From positions 1-46,212 of the forward strand of contig JAUYMS010000009.1 in NCBI GenBank assembly GCA_030698625.1: a DNA stretch of 46,212 bases. Reading direction: 5' to 3'. This stretch comes from Candidatus Omnitrophota bacterium. Its GTDB lineage: Bacteria > Omnitrophota > Omnitrophia > Omnitrophales > Aquincolibacteriaceae. The notes beneath the pieces are model-generated. The model did not search any database, was not told where the DNA came from, and saw nothing but the letters and a program-made list of their open reading frames with translations. Each line of letters opens with the position of its first letter. The first letter of the stretch is position 1. The position numbers and the translations under genes were made by a program. Shown piece after piece: positions 7,901 to 15,574 of this stretch.

Positions 7901-8035
7901 AAGGATGGAATGGCATGTAAAGATTCGTTACAGTACAAGACTAACAGGTCTATTCGGAGATATCAAAATTGCGCGGAGATTTCCCAGAGGACCCCGTAAC
8001 CCACTTTAAAGCAAGGGGTTAGGGAACTGATCCGG

Positions 8036-8416
8036 CTACTTCTTTTGGGCAAAGACCTTTTTGAGGATCAGCAGAAGCTCTCCGAAGTCGGATTTGTTAA
8101 CAACGGCCATGGCTCCGGCGTCGATACAATCACGCTCAAACTCGTAGTCCAGCTTGCTGCGGCAAGTAAAAATCACGATAGGCACATCCACGAGGCTGCT
8201 GTTAGCCTTCATGAGACTGCACAATTCCATGCCCTTCATGCCCGGCATCTCATGGTCTAAGGCGATGAAGTCCGGAGCAAAACCTTCCACCTTCGCTAAA
8301 GCCTCATTCGCATTCTCGACAACCAGCACGTCAAAATTCCACGCCATCAGCCGCCGGCCGATTACGGCGCGAATGCCCGCCTCGTCATCGACGAATAAAA
8401 TTTTTTTTGCTCCCAT
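8036..8416 (-). CDS. Stand-alone response-regulator receiver domain (CheY-like)
   Basis: This is a single receiver domain of 126 residues with all phosphorylation residues in place: acidic pair D10/D11, phospho-acceptor D54 (IALDHEMPG), T84 and K108. There is no output domain. A good Shine-Dalgarno (GAGGGTG) precedes the ATG. It stands 40 bp after the NUDIX gene and 135 bp before the receiver-less sigma-54 activator, all on the same strand, so it may be the detached input module of that activator. No histidine kinase is in the window. Alternatives are a phosphorelay intermediate or a CheY-like protein acting elsewhere. Confidence 0.92.
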   Translation of the reverse strand: MGAKKILFVDDEAGIRAVIGRRLMAWNFDVLVVENANEALAKVEGFAPDFIALDHEMPGMKGMELCSLMKANSSLVDVPIVIFTCRSKLDYEFERDCIDAGAMAVVNKSDFGELLLILKKVFAQKK

Positions 8417-8455
8417 GAGACACCCTCAACAAATGGTTACTCTTGCCTATTAATA

Positions 8456-8998
8456 TTACTTAACTCCCTTTTTCCTGCTTTTCAAGTAAAAAAAGGCGAG
8501 CAGCGTCTTTGCGTCGATAATCTGCCCACTGCGAATCATGCGTTCGATGTCGCGAACGTGAAAGCACTTCACTTCAATTTCCTCGTCTTCGTCAGGCTCC
8601 GCCCAAGCCGGCTCCAGTTTCCGTGCGTGGTAAAGGTGCATTACTTCACCTGAGATGCCCGGACTGGGATAAAACTTCATCATTTTTTTTAACCGCCGTG
8701 GACGGTAGCCGATCTCCTCCATGAGCTCCCGCTTCGCCGCCTGAGCCATCGTCTCACCCGGATCCACCCCACCGGCAGGCAATTCCCACAGTGAAGTGCG
8801 AGCCGCAAAACGAAATTGACGCACAAGGATGTAATGGTCTCGCGACATCTCCGGAAGGATCACCACCGAACCGGGATGTTCGAGAATCTGACGTGACAAC
8901 ACCCGCCCCGAAGACAAAGCCACATCACAATCGACAAGAAAGATAGGCCCCTTGCGGAAAATAACCTTGCGTTTTTTAACTCGAAAGTTTCTTTTCAC
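8456..8998 (-). CDS. NUDIX hydrolase, ADP-ribose pyrophosphatase-like
   Basis: This 180-residue protein carries a complete NUDIX box (GGVDPGETMAQ ... RELMEEIGY) at about residues 76-98. The preceding SLWELPAGG segment is typical of ADP-ribose pyrophosphatases, which cleave nucleoside diphosphates linked to another moiety. The start is GTG at 8998, overlapping the stop of the SAM hydroxide adenosyltransferase gene by 4 bp (GTGA). Coupling to a nucleoside-releasing enzyme fits a housekeeping role on nucleotide derivatives, but the substrate cannot be read from sequence alone. Confidence 0.9.
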   Translation of the reverse strand: MKRNFRVKKRKVIFRKGPIFLVDCDVALSSGRVLSRQILEHPGSVVILPEMSRDHYILVRQFRFAARTSLWELPAGGVDPGETMAQAAKRELMEEIGYRPRRLKKMMKFYPSPGISGEVMHLYHARKLEPAWAEPDEDEEIEVKCFHVRDIERMIRSGQIIDAKTLLAFFYLKSRKKGVK

Positions 8999-9792
8999 GC
9001 TTTTTCATACCTCACCGTCACGGCAGCTCCCAGACGGATCCCGGCAGCCTTTCTTGCTGACCCCCCCGGCTTAGCGATTTCAAGCTCCCAGGAACTATTC
9101 AGGAGTGCTACGAGCGGCCCTCGGCCAACTTCGTAATTCATTTGCAATTGACCAACTCTTTTGCCGTTGCAATAAACAACAGCCCGCTTCCAACGGCTCT
9201 GCCCTACATCTGCCTCGGAGATATTACTTACGGCATTACCAAACGAGTCAAACGCGATGATCTTTCCCCTGATGCCCCCGACCATTTTGCGAACTACGGG
9301 TAACGAAATCATCTTGGCGGAGCTAACAAGGGGGCCAAGGCGGCCCCAAACACCACCACTCTTAAGAAGGGCCGCGGCCACCGGCGCGAAGATGTCCCGT
9401 CCGTGAAAAGTCTTCGACACCCTGCCTTTAATTAAATAGTCCGGATTCTCTACCGAGCGAATTTTTATCCCCTTCGGCTTTAGCAAAATGGGCGTAAGCA
9501 AGCCGTTGTCCGGCGCGAGAAAAAATTGCCCTCGAGCTTTCACACATATAATACGTCGCCGACTCCCCACCCCAGGATCAATCACGCAGACAAAGACAGT
9601 ACCCGACGGGAAATATTCAAAACTTACCTTCAACGCCCTAGCCGCTCCTTGAACGTCCTGGGGAGCAATTTGGTGCGTGAGGTCAACAATGGTTGCTCGG
9701 GGCGCCTCACTAAGAATAGCACCCTTCATACTCCCGACGTAATGGTCCCTCAATCCGAAATCAGTCATCAACACAATTGGGGCGCATATCAT
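8995..9792 (-). CDS. SAM hydroxide adenosyltransferase (DUF62/duf-62 family)
   Basis: Members of this family hydrolyse S-adenosylmethionine to adenosine and methionine using hydroxide; they are relatives of the fluorinase/chlorinase fold. The 265-residue protein shows the family motifs LMTDFGLRDHYVG near the N-terminus (active-site Asp 11), CVIDPGVGS, APDNGLL, KTFHGRDIFAP and DSFGNAVSNI. The ATG at 9792 overlaps the end of the GGDEF gene by 4 bp and its own end overlaps the NUDIX gene by 4 bp, so the three are tightly coupled. The physiological purpose of these enzymes is poorly understood. Confidence 0.93.
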   Translation of the reverse strand: MICAPIVLMTDFGLRDHYVGSMKGAILSEAPRATIVDLTHQIAPQDVQGAARALKVSFEYFPSGTVFVCVIDPGVGSRRRIICVKARGQFFLAPDNGLLTPILLKPKGIKIRSVENPDYLIKGRVSKTFHGRDIFAPVAAALLKSGGVWGRLGPLVSSAKMISLPVVRKMVGGIRGKIIAFDSFGNAVSNISEADVGQSRWKRAVVYCNGKRVGQLQMNYEVGRGPLVALLNSSWELEIAKPGGSARKAAGIRLGAAVTVRYEKA

Positions 9793-11066
9793 GAGGTTTT
9801 CTTCGAGTCAAGATCCTTCAGCCACTTGCCCGCAGGAACAATCTTTCGCTCATCCGGATCGAATACGTGGACGCAATTACGGCCGGCTTTCTTTGACTCC
9901 AGCATTGCGTGATCCACCCATCGAATGAGGTAATCATGGTCCAAGGTACCGGTGAGAACCTGCATTGTGACCCCAGCACTGATTGTCACGTGAACCACCT
10001 CTGACCCGCTGAGACGAATCGTTAGATCAGGGTGATTCTCCAAATAACTCCGAATCCTCTCCGCAGTATGCACCGACTCAATAAGGTCAATGCCCGGGAA
10101 AATAATGCAGAACTCGTCACCGCCATAGCGAAAGACCAAATGCTTATCATACACTTCATCGTGTATGCGCTGCGTCACCGTCTGAAGAACGCGGTCGCCA
10201 ACCTGGTGCCCGCCCTTATCGTTAAGCTTCTTAAAGTCATCGATATCAAACATCATTATCGAGAACAAACCCTTTGTGTCGCGGTTCTTGTAGACTTCCG
10301 AGGTGAGCCACTGCGTCAAAAAAGTGCGGTTATAGGCGCCCGTCAACTGATCGACTATGGCTAAATTTTCAACCCTTTCGTACGCACGCTTCAGACGCAC
10401 TTGATAATCGTGGAGCCGCGCGTTTTCAGCCTCCATACGCTGCCGCAATTCAAACTCCATGTACCGTATACCGTTGTGCAACGCCGCCACAAGCACGCTT
10501 ATCAGTACGAAAAGAAGTAAATACAAATTGCTCTTTAATATAAACGTCGCAGAAAGTTCCTGCATCGACATCAACGCGGTGAGGGGATAAAAAAAATAAA
10601 TCGGGAGACATATCCCCGCCGTCGCGGCGCCCCCCCATGGCATCACAAAACCCACAAGTGCGAAGAATACAACATAAAGCGCAAAGGGATCCATGAGAGA
10701 CGTATCACCGCGGTATTGAGTCAACAGCGTCTGTGCACCTAGCACAAGACCCAACACAAAGGCGAAGGCGTAGCTGTTCTTCCGGAATGGGGCGAGAAAA
10801 GTCAGGATCAGCAACAGTAGAACAATCGCAATAGCGCCGAGTCGCGGCGCAAAAAAATAAGGCGCCAGGCTGGCCTCTCCAACATAGTAATCCACCGCGA
10901 TAAGAACCGGCAGTAAGGCAGCAAGAATACAGAGGCAAAGCCGAAAGCGGGAGACCGCCAGCGTCTCGGTCTCTTCAATGAACATACTTCGAACGTCATC
11001 GCCACCGCCTGATGCCTGCTGCTTAATCAACTTGGCAACCTGCTGCGCCCGGGTGCTGTTGGCCAT
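9789..11066 (-). CDS. Polytopic membrane diguanylate cyclase (GGDEF)
   Basis: This protein of 425 residues has a hydrophilic N-terminus (1-40), about six membrane spans (40-205), a short coiled coil (~205-235) and a GGDEF domain (~238-400). The active-site motif is a canonical GGDEF within FRYGGDEFCIIFPG, and the DIDDFKKLND motif is intact, so cyclase activity is likely. The I-site position nine residues upstream is Tyr rather than Arg, so RxxD feedback is absent. A 25-residue basic tail follows the domain. It is the second gene of the run beginning with the 83-aa protein and is coupled by 4 bp to the SAM hydroxide adenosyltransferase gene. Confidence 0.94.
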   Translation of the reverse strand: MANSTRAQQVAKLIKQQASGGGDDVRSMFIEETETLAVSRFRLCLCILAALLPVLIAVDYYVGEASLAPYFFAPRLGAIAIVLLLLILTFLAPFRKNSYAFAFVLGLVLGAQTLLTQYRGDTSLMDPFALYVVFFALVGFVMPWGGAATAGICLPIYFFYPLTALMSMQELSATFILKSNLYLLLFVLISVLVAALHNGIRYMEFELRQRMEAENARLHDYQVRLKRAYERVENLAIVDQLTGAYNRTFLTQWLTSEVYKNRDTKGLFSIMMFDIDDFKKLNDKGGHQVGDRVLQTVTQRIHDEVYDKHLVFRYGGDEFCIIFPGIDLIESVHTAERIRSYLENHPDLTIRLSGSEVVHVTISAGVTMQVLTGTLDHDYLIRWVDHAMLESKKAGRNCVHVFDPDERKIVPAGKWLKDLDSKKTS

Positions 11067-11083
11067 ATTGTCCGGTATTCGGT

Positions 11084-11335
11084 TTAAGCAGCCCTCTTGC
11101 TTTTTACAGGCTGAACGGTTTCCAGATACGCCTTGCGCCCTAATAGCGCGCGGGCATGACGAGATTGCATACCGCCCATGCCTTTTGCGGTCTTTTCCAA
11201 CGCCTTCTCTACCTCCACCAGCGTCATCCTGCTGACTTTGGTGCGTTGCTTCTTTTCACCTTTTTCACCGCCGTCTCCCGATTCCCCGCCTACTTCGACC
11301 GGATCCGGGCCGACCTTCTCCTGTGCATCCGCCAT
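11084..11335 (-). CDS. Small hypothetical protein with disordered acidic N-terminus
   Basis: I do not recognise this 83-residue protein. Residues 1-33 are Gly/Glu/Lys-rich and look disordered. Residues ~35-75 look like two amphipathic helices (RMTLVEVEKALEKTAKG and RHARALLGRKAYLETV), ending in a basic tail. It is supported as a gene by a strong Shine-Dalgarno (GGAGGA) in front of the ATG and by its position 17 bp before the membrane GGDEF gene, likely as the first gene of that operon. A small partner or regulator of the cyclase is possible but not shown. Confidence 0.65.
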   Translation of the reverse strand: MADAQEKVGPDPVEVGGESGDGGEKGEKKQRTKVSRMTLVEVEKALEKTAKGMGGMQSRHARALLGRKAYLETVQPVKSKRAA

Positions 11336-11414
11336 GTACGTCCTCCTCCCCTTCCCAGGGGTGCTTTAAGCAACGTTTTTCCATTGAGGCCAGTGTGGAG
11401 TAGGCCCTGGTAAG

Positions 11415-11443
11415 ACTATCGTCGCCGGACGGGCTTTTTTCAA
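11415..11443 (-). promoter_or_regulatory. Possible sigma-70 promoter for the 83-aa/GGDEF operon
   Basis: On the minus strand TTGAAA (11438-11443) and GATAGT (11415-11420) are separated by 17 nt. The -35 is a 5/6 match and the -10 a 4/6 match. A run of 11 C (minus strand) lies directly against the -35. Confidence 0.4.
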
Positions 11444-11454
11444 GGGGGGGGGGG
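11444..11454. repeat. Homopolymer of 11 G (plus strand) between efp and the next operon
   Basis: An uninterrupted run of 11 G on the plus strand lies 2 nt from the efp stop and directly upstream of the putative -35 element of the next operon. Runs of this length are prone to slipped-strand change and also to sequencing error, so the exact count is uncertain. Confidence 0.8.
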
Positions 11455-11456
11455 TC

Positions 11457-12041
11457 TTACTGAGGGGGAACCTTGGGATTAAGGCTCTTGGTGGTCAGAC
11501 GATCAAGATAGGAGAGATCTTCAGTGTTTACCCTCACAGTTTCTCCTTCTTTGATGAATTGGGGTGTCAAAAGCATAAGGCCATTTTCCAACTCGACTTC
11601 TTTATAGGTCGAATCGCCGCCCCCTTTGTTAGCCGGAGGAGCACTTACCACCTTAAGTTCGACAATTTTAGGGTAATCGATGCTCACCGGCTTGCCCTCG
11701 ACAAAATCGACATCGATCTCGGAGTTCTCCTTCAGGAATATGGCCTCTTTTCCCACTACTTTTTCCGAAATAGGAAATTGCTCGTAATCCTCCATATTCA
11801 TAAAAAAGAATTGGTCATTATCTCGGTAGAGGAATTGCATCTTCACTCGCCGATATTCGACTTCTTCGACCTTTTCTTCCGCGCGCAAACTCTTTTCGTG
11901 CATACGACCTTCCATGTCTCGAATCCTCAAGTGCACCGTTTTCCCGAACTTTCCGGAGCCGCGCATTTCTTGTGACAAAACTTTGCAGGGCTTTCCGTTA
12001 ATTTGAATAAAGTTGCCAGTGCGAATATCTGTGGCGATCAT
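11457..12041 (-). CDS. efp: Elongation factor P with a non-canonical loop
   Basis: EF-P relieves ribosome stalling at polyproline. The protein is 194 residues from the ATG at 12041. This start is chosen because AGGAGG lies 8 nt upstream; an in-frame GTG at 12050 sits inside that ribosome-binding site. All three domains are visible, including FMNMEDYEQ and the C-terminal OB domain. The tip loop that normally reads PGKG is SGKFGK. The lysine equivalent to E. coli K34 is kept (residue 31), but the flanking Pro and Gly are changed. It directly follows cysQ at the end of the fur-fbp-cysQ run. The modification type cannot be inferred, as no modifying-enzyme gene is in the window. Confidence 0.93.
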   Translation of the reverse strand: MIATDIRTGNFIQINGKPCKVLSQEMRGSGKFGKTVHLRIRDMEGRMHEKSLRAEEKVEEVEYRRVKMQFLYRDNDQFFFMNMEDYEQFPISEKVVGKEAIFLKENSEIDVDFVEGKPVSIDYPKIVELKVVSAPPANKGGGDSTYKEVELENGLMLLTPQFIKEGETVRVNTEDLSYLDRLTTKSLNPKVPPQ

Positions 12042-12053
12042 CGTAACCACCTC

Positions 12054-12857
12054 CTAAATTAGTTCCTGCCAGGGATAAGGGGGATCCCCGCAAACAACGA
12101 ATAGCGGGTTGAGCAAATCTTCTTTGTTGTATCTTAAGGGACTTGAATCAAGACCGCAAATACTTCCGCCAGCTTCTTCGACCACGCAATGTCCAGCCGC
12201 CGTATCCCACTCCATGGTAGGCCCTAGGCGCGGATAGAAATGGGCCTTTCCCTCAGCGATTAGGCAGAGCTTCAGGGAACTTCCCATATTAATCAACTTC
12301 ACATCGCCCACCTGCTCAAGAAACGCCTTCAGGCGATCACCGCGATGTGAACGACTGGCAATAATCGTCAGCGGTTCCGATCGGTAATCTGCAACTCGAA
12401 TGCTCCTGCGTTCCCGCCCTTCAGCTTCCATCCAGGCTCCGCTCCCCTTCGCCGCCCCATAAGTCAGATTAAGAATGGGCGCATGCACGACCCCGATCAC
12501 CGGATTCCCTTCCCGAATAAGGGCAATGTTAACCGTAAACTCACCGTTATGCTTAATAAACTCTTTTGTCCCGTCAAGCGGATCAACAAGCCAATATTCG
12601 TTCCATGCCGAGCGATCCGCATACGTGACATCCTTGGACTCTTCAGACAATACGGGAAGGTCCGGCGTCAACTTGTTCAATGTCTCGACGATCAAATTAT
12701 GCGAAGCTTGGTCCGCGCACGTCAAAGGAGACTTGTCGGCCTTAAACACTGTCTTAAAATCCTGCCGTTCGTAGATATCGCGGATCACGCTCCCAGCGCG
12801 ACATGCAAGGTCACGCACCGAGGGCAAAAGGTCAGCAAGTTTTTTGATTTCATTCAT
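12054..12857 (-). CDS. cysQ: 3'(2'),5'-bisphosphate nucleotidase, inositol-monophosphatase family
   Basis: This Mg-dependent phosphatase removes the 3'-phosphate of PAP, a product of sulfate assimilation, by family knowledge. About 267 residues follow the preferred ATG at 12857; an in-frame ATG at 12932 would give 25 extra residues overlapping fbpC. Metal-binding motifs are present: LSEES, WLVDPLDGTKEFI and EWDTAAGH. Its spacing to efp is so tight that the efp ribosome-binding site abuts its stop. It lies after fbpC in an apparent iron-uptake operon, perhaps only by read-through. Other members of the family (inositol monophosphatase, fructose-bisphosphatase) are less likely given the DGTKEFI motif. 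Confidence 0.9.
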   Translation of the reverse strand: MNEIKKLADLLPSVRDLACRAGSVIRDIYERQDFKTVFKADKSPLTCADQASHNLIVETLNKLTPDLPVLSEESKDVTYADRSAWNEYWLVDPLDGTKEFIKHNGEFTVNIALIREGNPVIGVVHAPILNLTYGAAKGSGAWMEAEGRERRSIRVADYRSEPLTIIASRSHRGDRLKAFLEQVGDVKLINMGSSLKLCLIAEGKAHFYPRLGPTMEWDTAAGHCVVEEAGGSICGLDSSPLRYNKEDLLNPLFVVCGDPPYPWQELI

Positions 12858-12903
12858 GATAGTCGTATTGTCTCCCAAAAAAGTTCTCTGTGCAAGCCAT
12901 GCA

Positions 12904-13950
12904 TCATGAGATCCGTTTGAACGCGATGACATGATCTAATTCGAGACGAATACCGATCCGGCAACCGATGGGATGATCGTGATGGCTAGGCACATGGGAT
13001 AAGACCTCGCACCCGCTTGCGAGCCGTAAAGTATATAGAATATAGGATCCGCGGAATGTCTTTTTTCTAACTTCAGCGGTCATGCTGCTTTCATCGTCGT
13101 GAACAATGTCGTCAGGACGCAGAAGCATGTCGACCGTTTCGCCCCGCGGATATGAAAGTTTCTGAGCCGAGCGGATCGAACCCAATTCCATTGTCAGCTC
13201 CGTATCACTCTGAACGATAGCGGGCAAGAAGATGCCTTCCCCGATAAAATCAGCCACAAATCGATTGGCGGGACGGTGGTAAAGGTCATAGGCACTGCCC
13301 CACTGCTGGACCGTCTTCTCATGCAAAATGCCGACGCCGTCTCCCATCGCAAAGGCCTCCTGCTGATCATGGGTCACAAAGAGAGCCGTCGCGCTGTGTC
13401 CCTTCAGAATGTCCCGAACCTGCATGCTCAGTTTTTCGCGAAGTTCGATGTCCAGATTTGAAAACGGCTCATCCAATAAAATGAGATCGGGTTTGGGCGC
13501 CATAGCACGAGCAATCGCAACGCGCTGCCGCTCGCCGCCCGAGAGTTCATGAGGAAATGCCTTTTCCGCTTTTCTCAGGCCGATAGCATCCAGCCACGAG
13601 GCGACTACCTTCTGCGTCTCTTTAAGAGATGCCCTAAGACCAAAGCCGACATTCTCAGCTACCGTCATGTGCGGGAATAATGCGTGGTCCTGAAAGACAA
13701 TACCGATTCTCCGCTTATGCGGAGCCATCTTCCATCCCGGCCGGCTAACACAGACTCCGTTGATTAAGACTTCCCCCGCGGTAATCTCTTCAAACCCGGC
13801 AATGGCTCTCAACACCGTTGTCTTTCCGTCACCGCTCGGTCCGAGAAGGCACCCGATATCACCCCTTTCCAACTGCAAGGAAAGGTTTTCCACGATGATC
13901 TGCGAACCGTAGCTGTGTGTCACGCCATTCAGTTCTAATACCCTGTCCAT
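12904..13950 (-). CDS. fbpC: Ferric iron ABC transporter ATPase
   Basis: This is the nucleotide-binding subunit of a Fe(III)/polyamine/sulfate-type importer, 348 residues. Walker A is GPSGDGKT (37-44, with Asp where Cys is common), the signature LSGGE is at 136-140 with RQRVAIARA, Walker B is LILLDEP ending at ~162 and the switch His is at 194. A C-terminal TOBE-like domain (~245-345) follows. The gene lies 4 bp after the permease gene and downstream of fbpA and fur, and this order gives the iron assignment. The final part overlaps only the longer, less likely start of cysQ. Confidence 0.92.
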   Translation of the reverse strand: MDRVLELNGVTHSYGSQIIVENLSLQLERGDIGCLLGPSGDGKTTVLRAIAGFEEITAGEVLINGVCVSRPGWKMAPHKRRIGIVFQDHALFPHMTVAENVGFGLRASLKETQKVVASWLDAIGLRKAEKAFPHELSGGERQRVAIARAMAPKPDLILLDEPFSNLDIELREKLSMQVRDILKGHSATALFVTHDQQEAFAMGDGVGILHEKTVQQWGSAYDLYHRPANRFVADFIGEGIFLPAIVQSDTELTMELGSIRSAQKLSYPRGETVDMLLRPDDIVHDDESSMTAEVRKKTFRGSYILYTLRLASGCEVLSHVPSHHDHPIGCRIGIRLELDHVIAFKRIS

Positions 13951-13954
13951 AGCC

Positions 13955-15565
13955 TTACCATGCCTTTTGCGGGCGATTGAGAAAAAATACCGGGATCAAA
14001 CCCACGAGGACCATTACAACTGCCGGCAGAGCCGCTCGCTGCCACTCGCCCTCGGAGGTCAATTCAAAGATACGAACGGCCAAGGTATCCCAGCCAAAAG
14101 GACGGGTCATCAATGTAATAGGCATTTCCTTCATCACCTCTACCATGACCAGGAGACACGCGGCGAGAATCCCCTCCCGCAACATCGGCAATTCAACCTT
14201 CCGCACAAGGCGAGCTCCACTAGCGCCTAGACTTCTCCCTGCCTCCTCCATACTTTCGGTAAATCGGTTCATGGCACTTTCAACGGGATAAAAAGCAACC
14301 GCCATGAAGCGAACCGTGTACGCAAGGAGCATGGCTGCGATGGTGCCCGTAAACAACATTGGGAGATCCACATGGAAAACAGACTCGACCCCTTTGGCGA
14401 TCTGTTTCTCGCACCAAACCATACTCATATAAACACCGACGGCTAGAACTGTTCCGGGAAGCGCATAGCCGAGAGTTGCCACGCGCACCAGCAACTTACT
14501 CCACCCGTCACGACACCTCCGCACTGAATGCGTGAGGACAAACGAAAATCCCGCAATCAGAAGACCCGCTACACATGCCAAGAGGACCGTATGTGAAAGC
14601 AAACCCAGATAACGCCAGTCCAAGTCACGCGCCATCACTCCACAAGCCCAATATATTAACTGACAGAACGGCATCAGAAAAGCCATGCCCAACACCAGTC
14701 CCGCATAAATCAGACAGAGCCACTTCTTGGGCCCCTCAACGCGAAAGCGGGATTGTTTCATTGTATAGAGTTTTTCGTCGCTTACGCGTCGCGCCGGTCG
14801 CAATCGCTGTTCCACCAAAACAATCGCGAACACCATTAACACCAGAAGGGATGAAAGCTGCGCCGCCGCAGGCAGAGAGAACATACCGAACCAAGTTTTA
14901 TAAATAGCCGTCGTAAGCGTATCGTAATTAAAAATAGAAACCGCACCGAAGTCGGCCAGCGTTTCCATCAGCACCAGGGTAACGCCCCCCAGAATCCAAG
15001 GCCTGGCCATCGGCATCGAAACCCTCCAAAATGCCTGCCATGGGCTGCAGCCCAACGATTGCGCTGCTTCCATAACTTTCACGCCCTGAGTCTGAAAGGC
15101 GTTTCGCGACAATAGATACACATAAGGATATAAGGCCAGCGTCATCACGAAAATTACACCGCCGCGCGATCTGATCGGCGGTAGCCATGACGGAGAAGCA
15201 CCTTGCCACTCGCGCCAGGCAGTCTGGATCGGACCCGAAAAATCCAGAAGACCGATCATGACAAATGCAATCACATAAGCAGGGATCGCCAGCGGCAATA
15301 TGAGGGACCAACTAAAAAAGCGCCTGCCGGGAAAGTCACAACAGGAAGTCAACCACGCCAAAGATACTCCCAAAGTGCAGGTCCCCACCCCGACTCCTAA
15401 AACGAGCCAGAGTGTGTTCCGCAAAACAGCACCAAGCACGTAATGACTCAGGTGTGTCCAAATTTCACCGGTAGGCGTCAGAAAGGATGAGAAGAGAACG
15501 CCCAGCGGAATTAATACGATGAGCGCAAAAAAAATCGTTGGGACACGCCAGAGGTTCGCGGACAT
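13955..15565 (-). CDS. fbpB: Ferric iron ABC transporter permease, double-domain
   Basis: This 536-residue permease has about 12 membrane helices built from two fused binding-protein-dependent transport domains, as is usual for FbpB/SfuB. Each half carries an EAA-type coupling loop: EAAQSLGCSPWQAFWRVSMP in the first, and EEAGRSLGASGARLVRKVEL in the second. It acts in the inner membrane, passing iron delivered by FbpA using energy from FbpC. It is spaced 9 bp from fbpA and 4 bp from fbpC. Confidence 0.94.
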   Translation of the reverse strand: MSANLWRVPTIFFALIVLIPLGVLFSSFLTPTGEIWTHLSHYVLGAVLRNTLWLVLGVGVGTCTLGVSLAWLTSCCDFPGRRFFSWSLILPLAIPAYVIAFVMIGLLDFSGPIQTAWREWQGASPSWLPPIRSRGGVIFVMTLALYPYVYLLSRNAFQTQGVKVMEAAQSLGCSPWQAFWRVSMPMARPWILGGVTLVLMETLADFGAVSIFNYDTLTTAIYKTWFGMFSLPAAAQLSSLLVLMVFAIVLVEQRLRPARRVSDEKLYTMKQSRFRVEGPKKWLCLIYAGLVLGMAFLMPFCQLIYWACGVMARDLDWRYLGLLSHTVLLACVAGLLIAGFSFVLTHSVRRCRDGWSKLLVRVATLGYALPGTVLAVGVYMSMVWCEKQIAKGVESVFHVDLPMLFTGTIAAMLLAYTVRFMAVAFYPVESAMNRFTESMEEAGRSLGASGARLVRKVELPMLREGILAACLLVMVEVMKEMPITLMTRPFGWDTLAVRIFELTSEGEWQRAALPAVVMVLVGLIPVFFLNRPQKAW

Positions 15566-15574
15566 GGGCGGGCG

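Noticed and set aside
7995-8026. A hairpin (TAACCC...GGGTTA) after the receiver gene
   Set aside because: The stem is short with a long loop and there is no U-run on either strand, so it does not qualify as an intrinsic terminator.
11370-11383. A sigma-54-like site (TGG...TTGC on the minus strand) before the 83-aa gene
   Set aside because: The GG-GC distance is 9 nt instead of the required 10.
12858-12932. A 25-residue N-terminal extension of cysQ
   Set aside because: It overlaps fbpC and adds residues before the usual start of the family's first helix.
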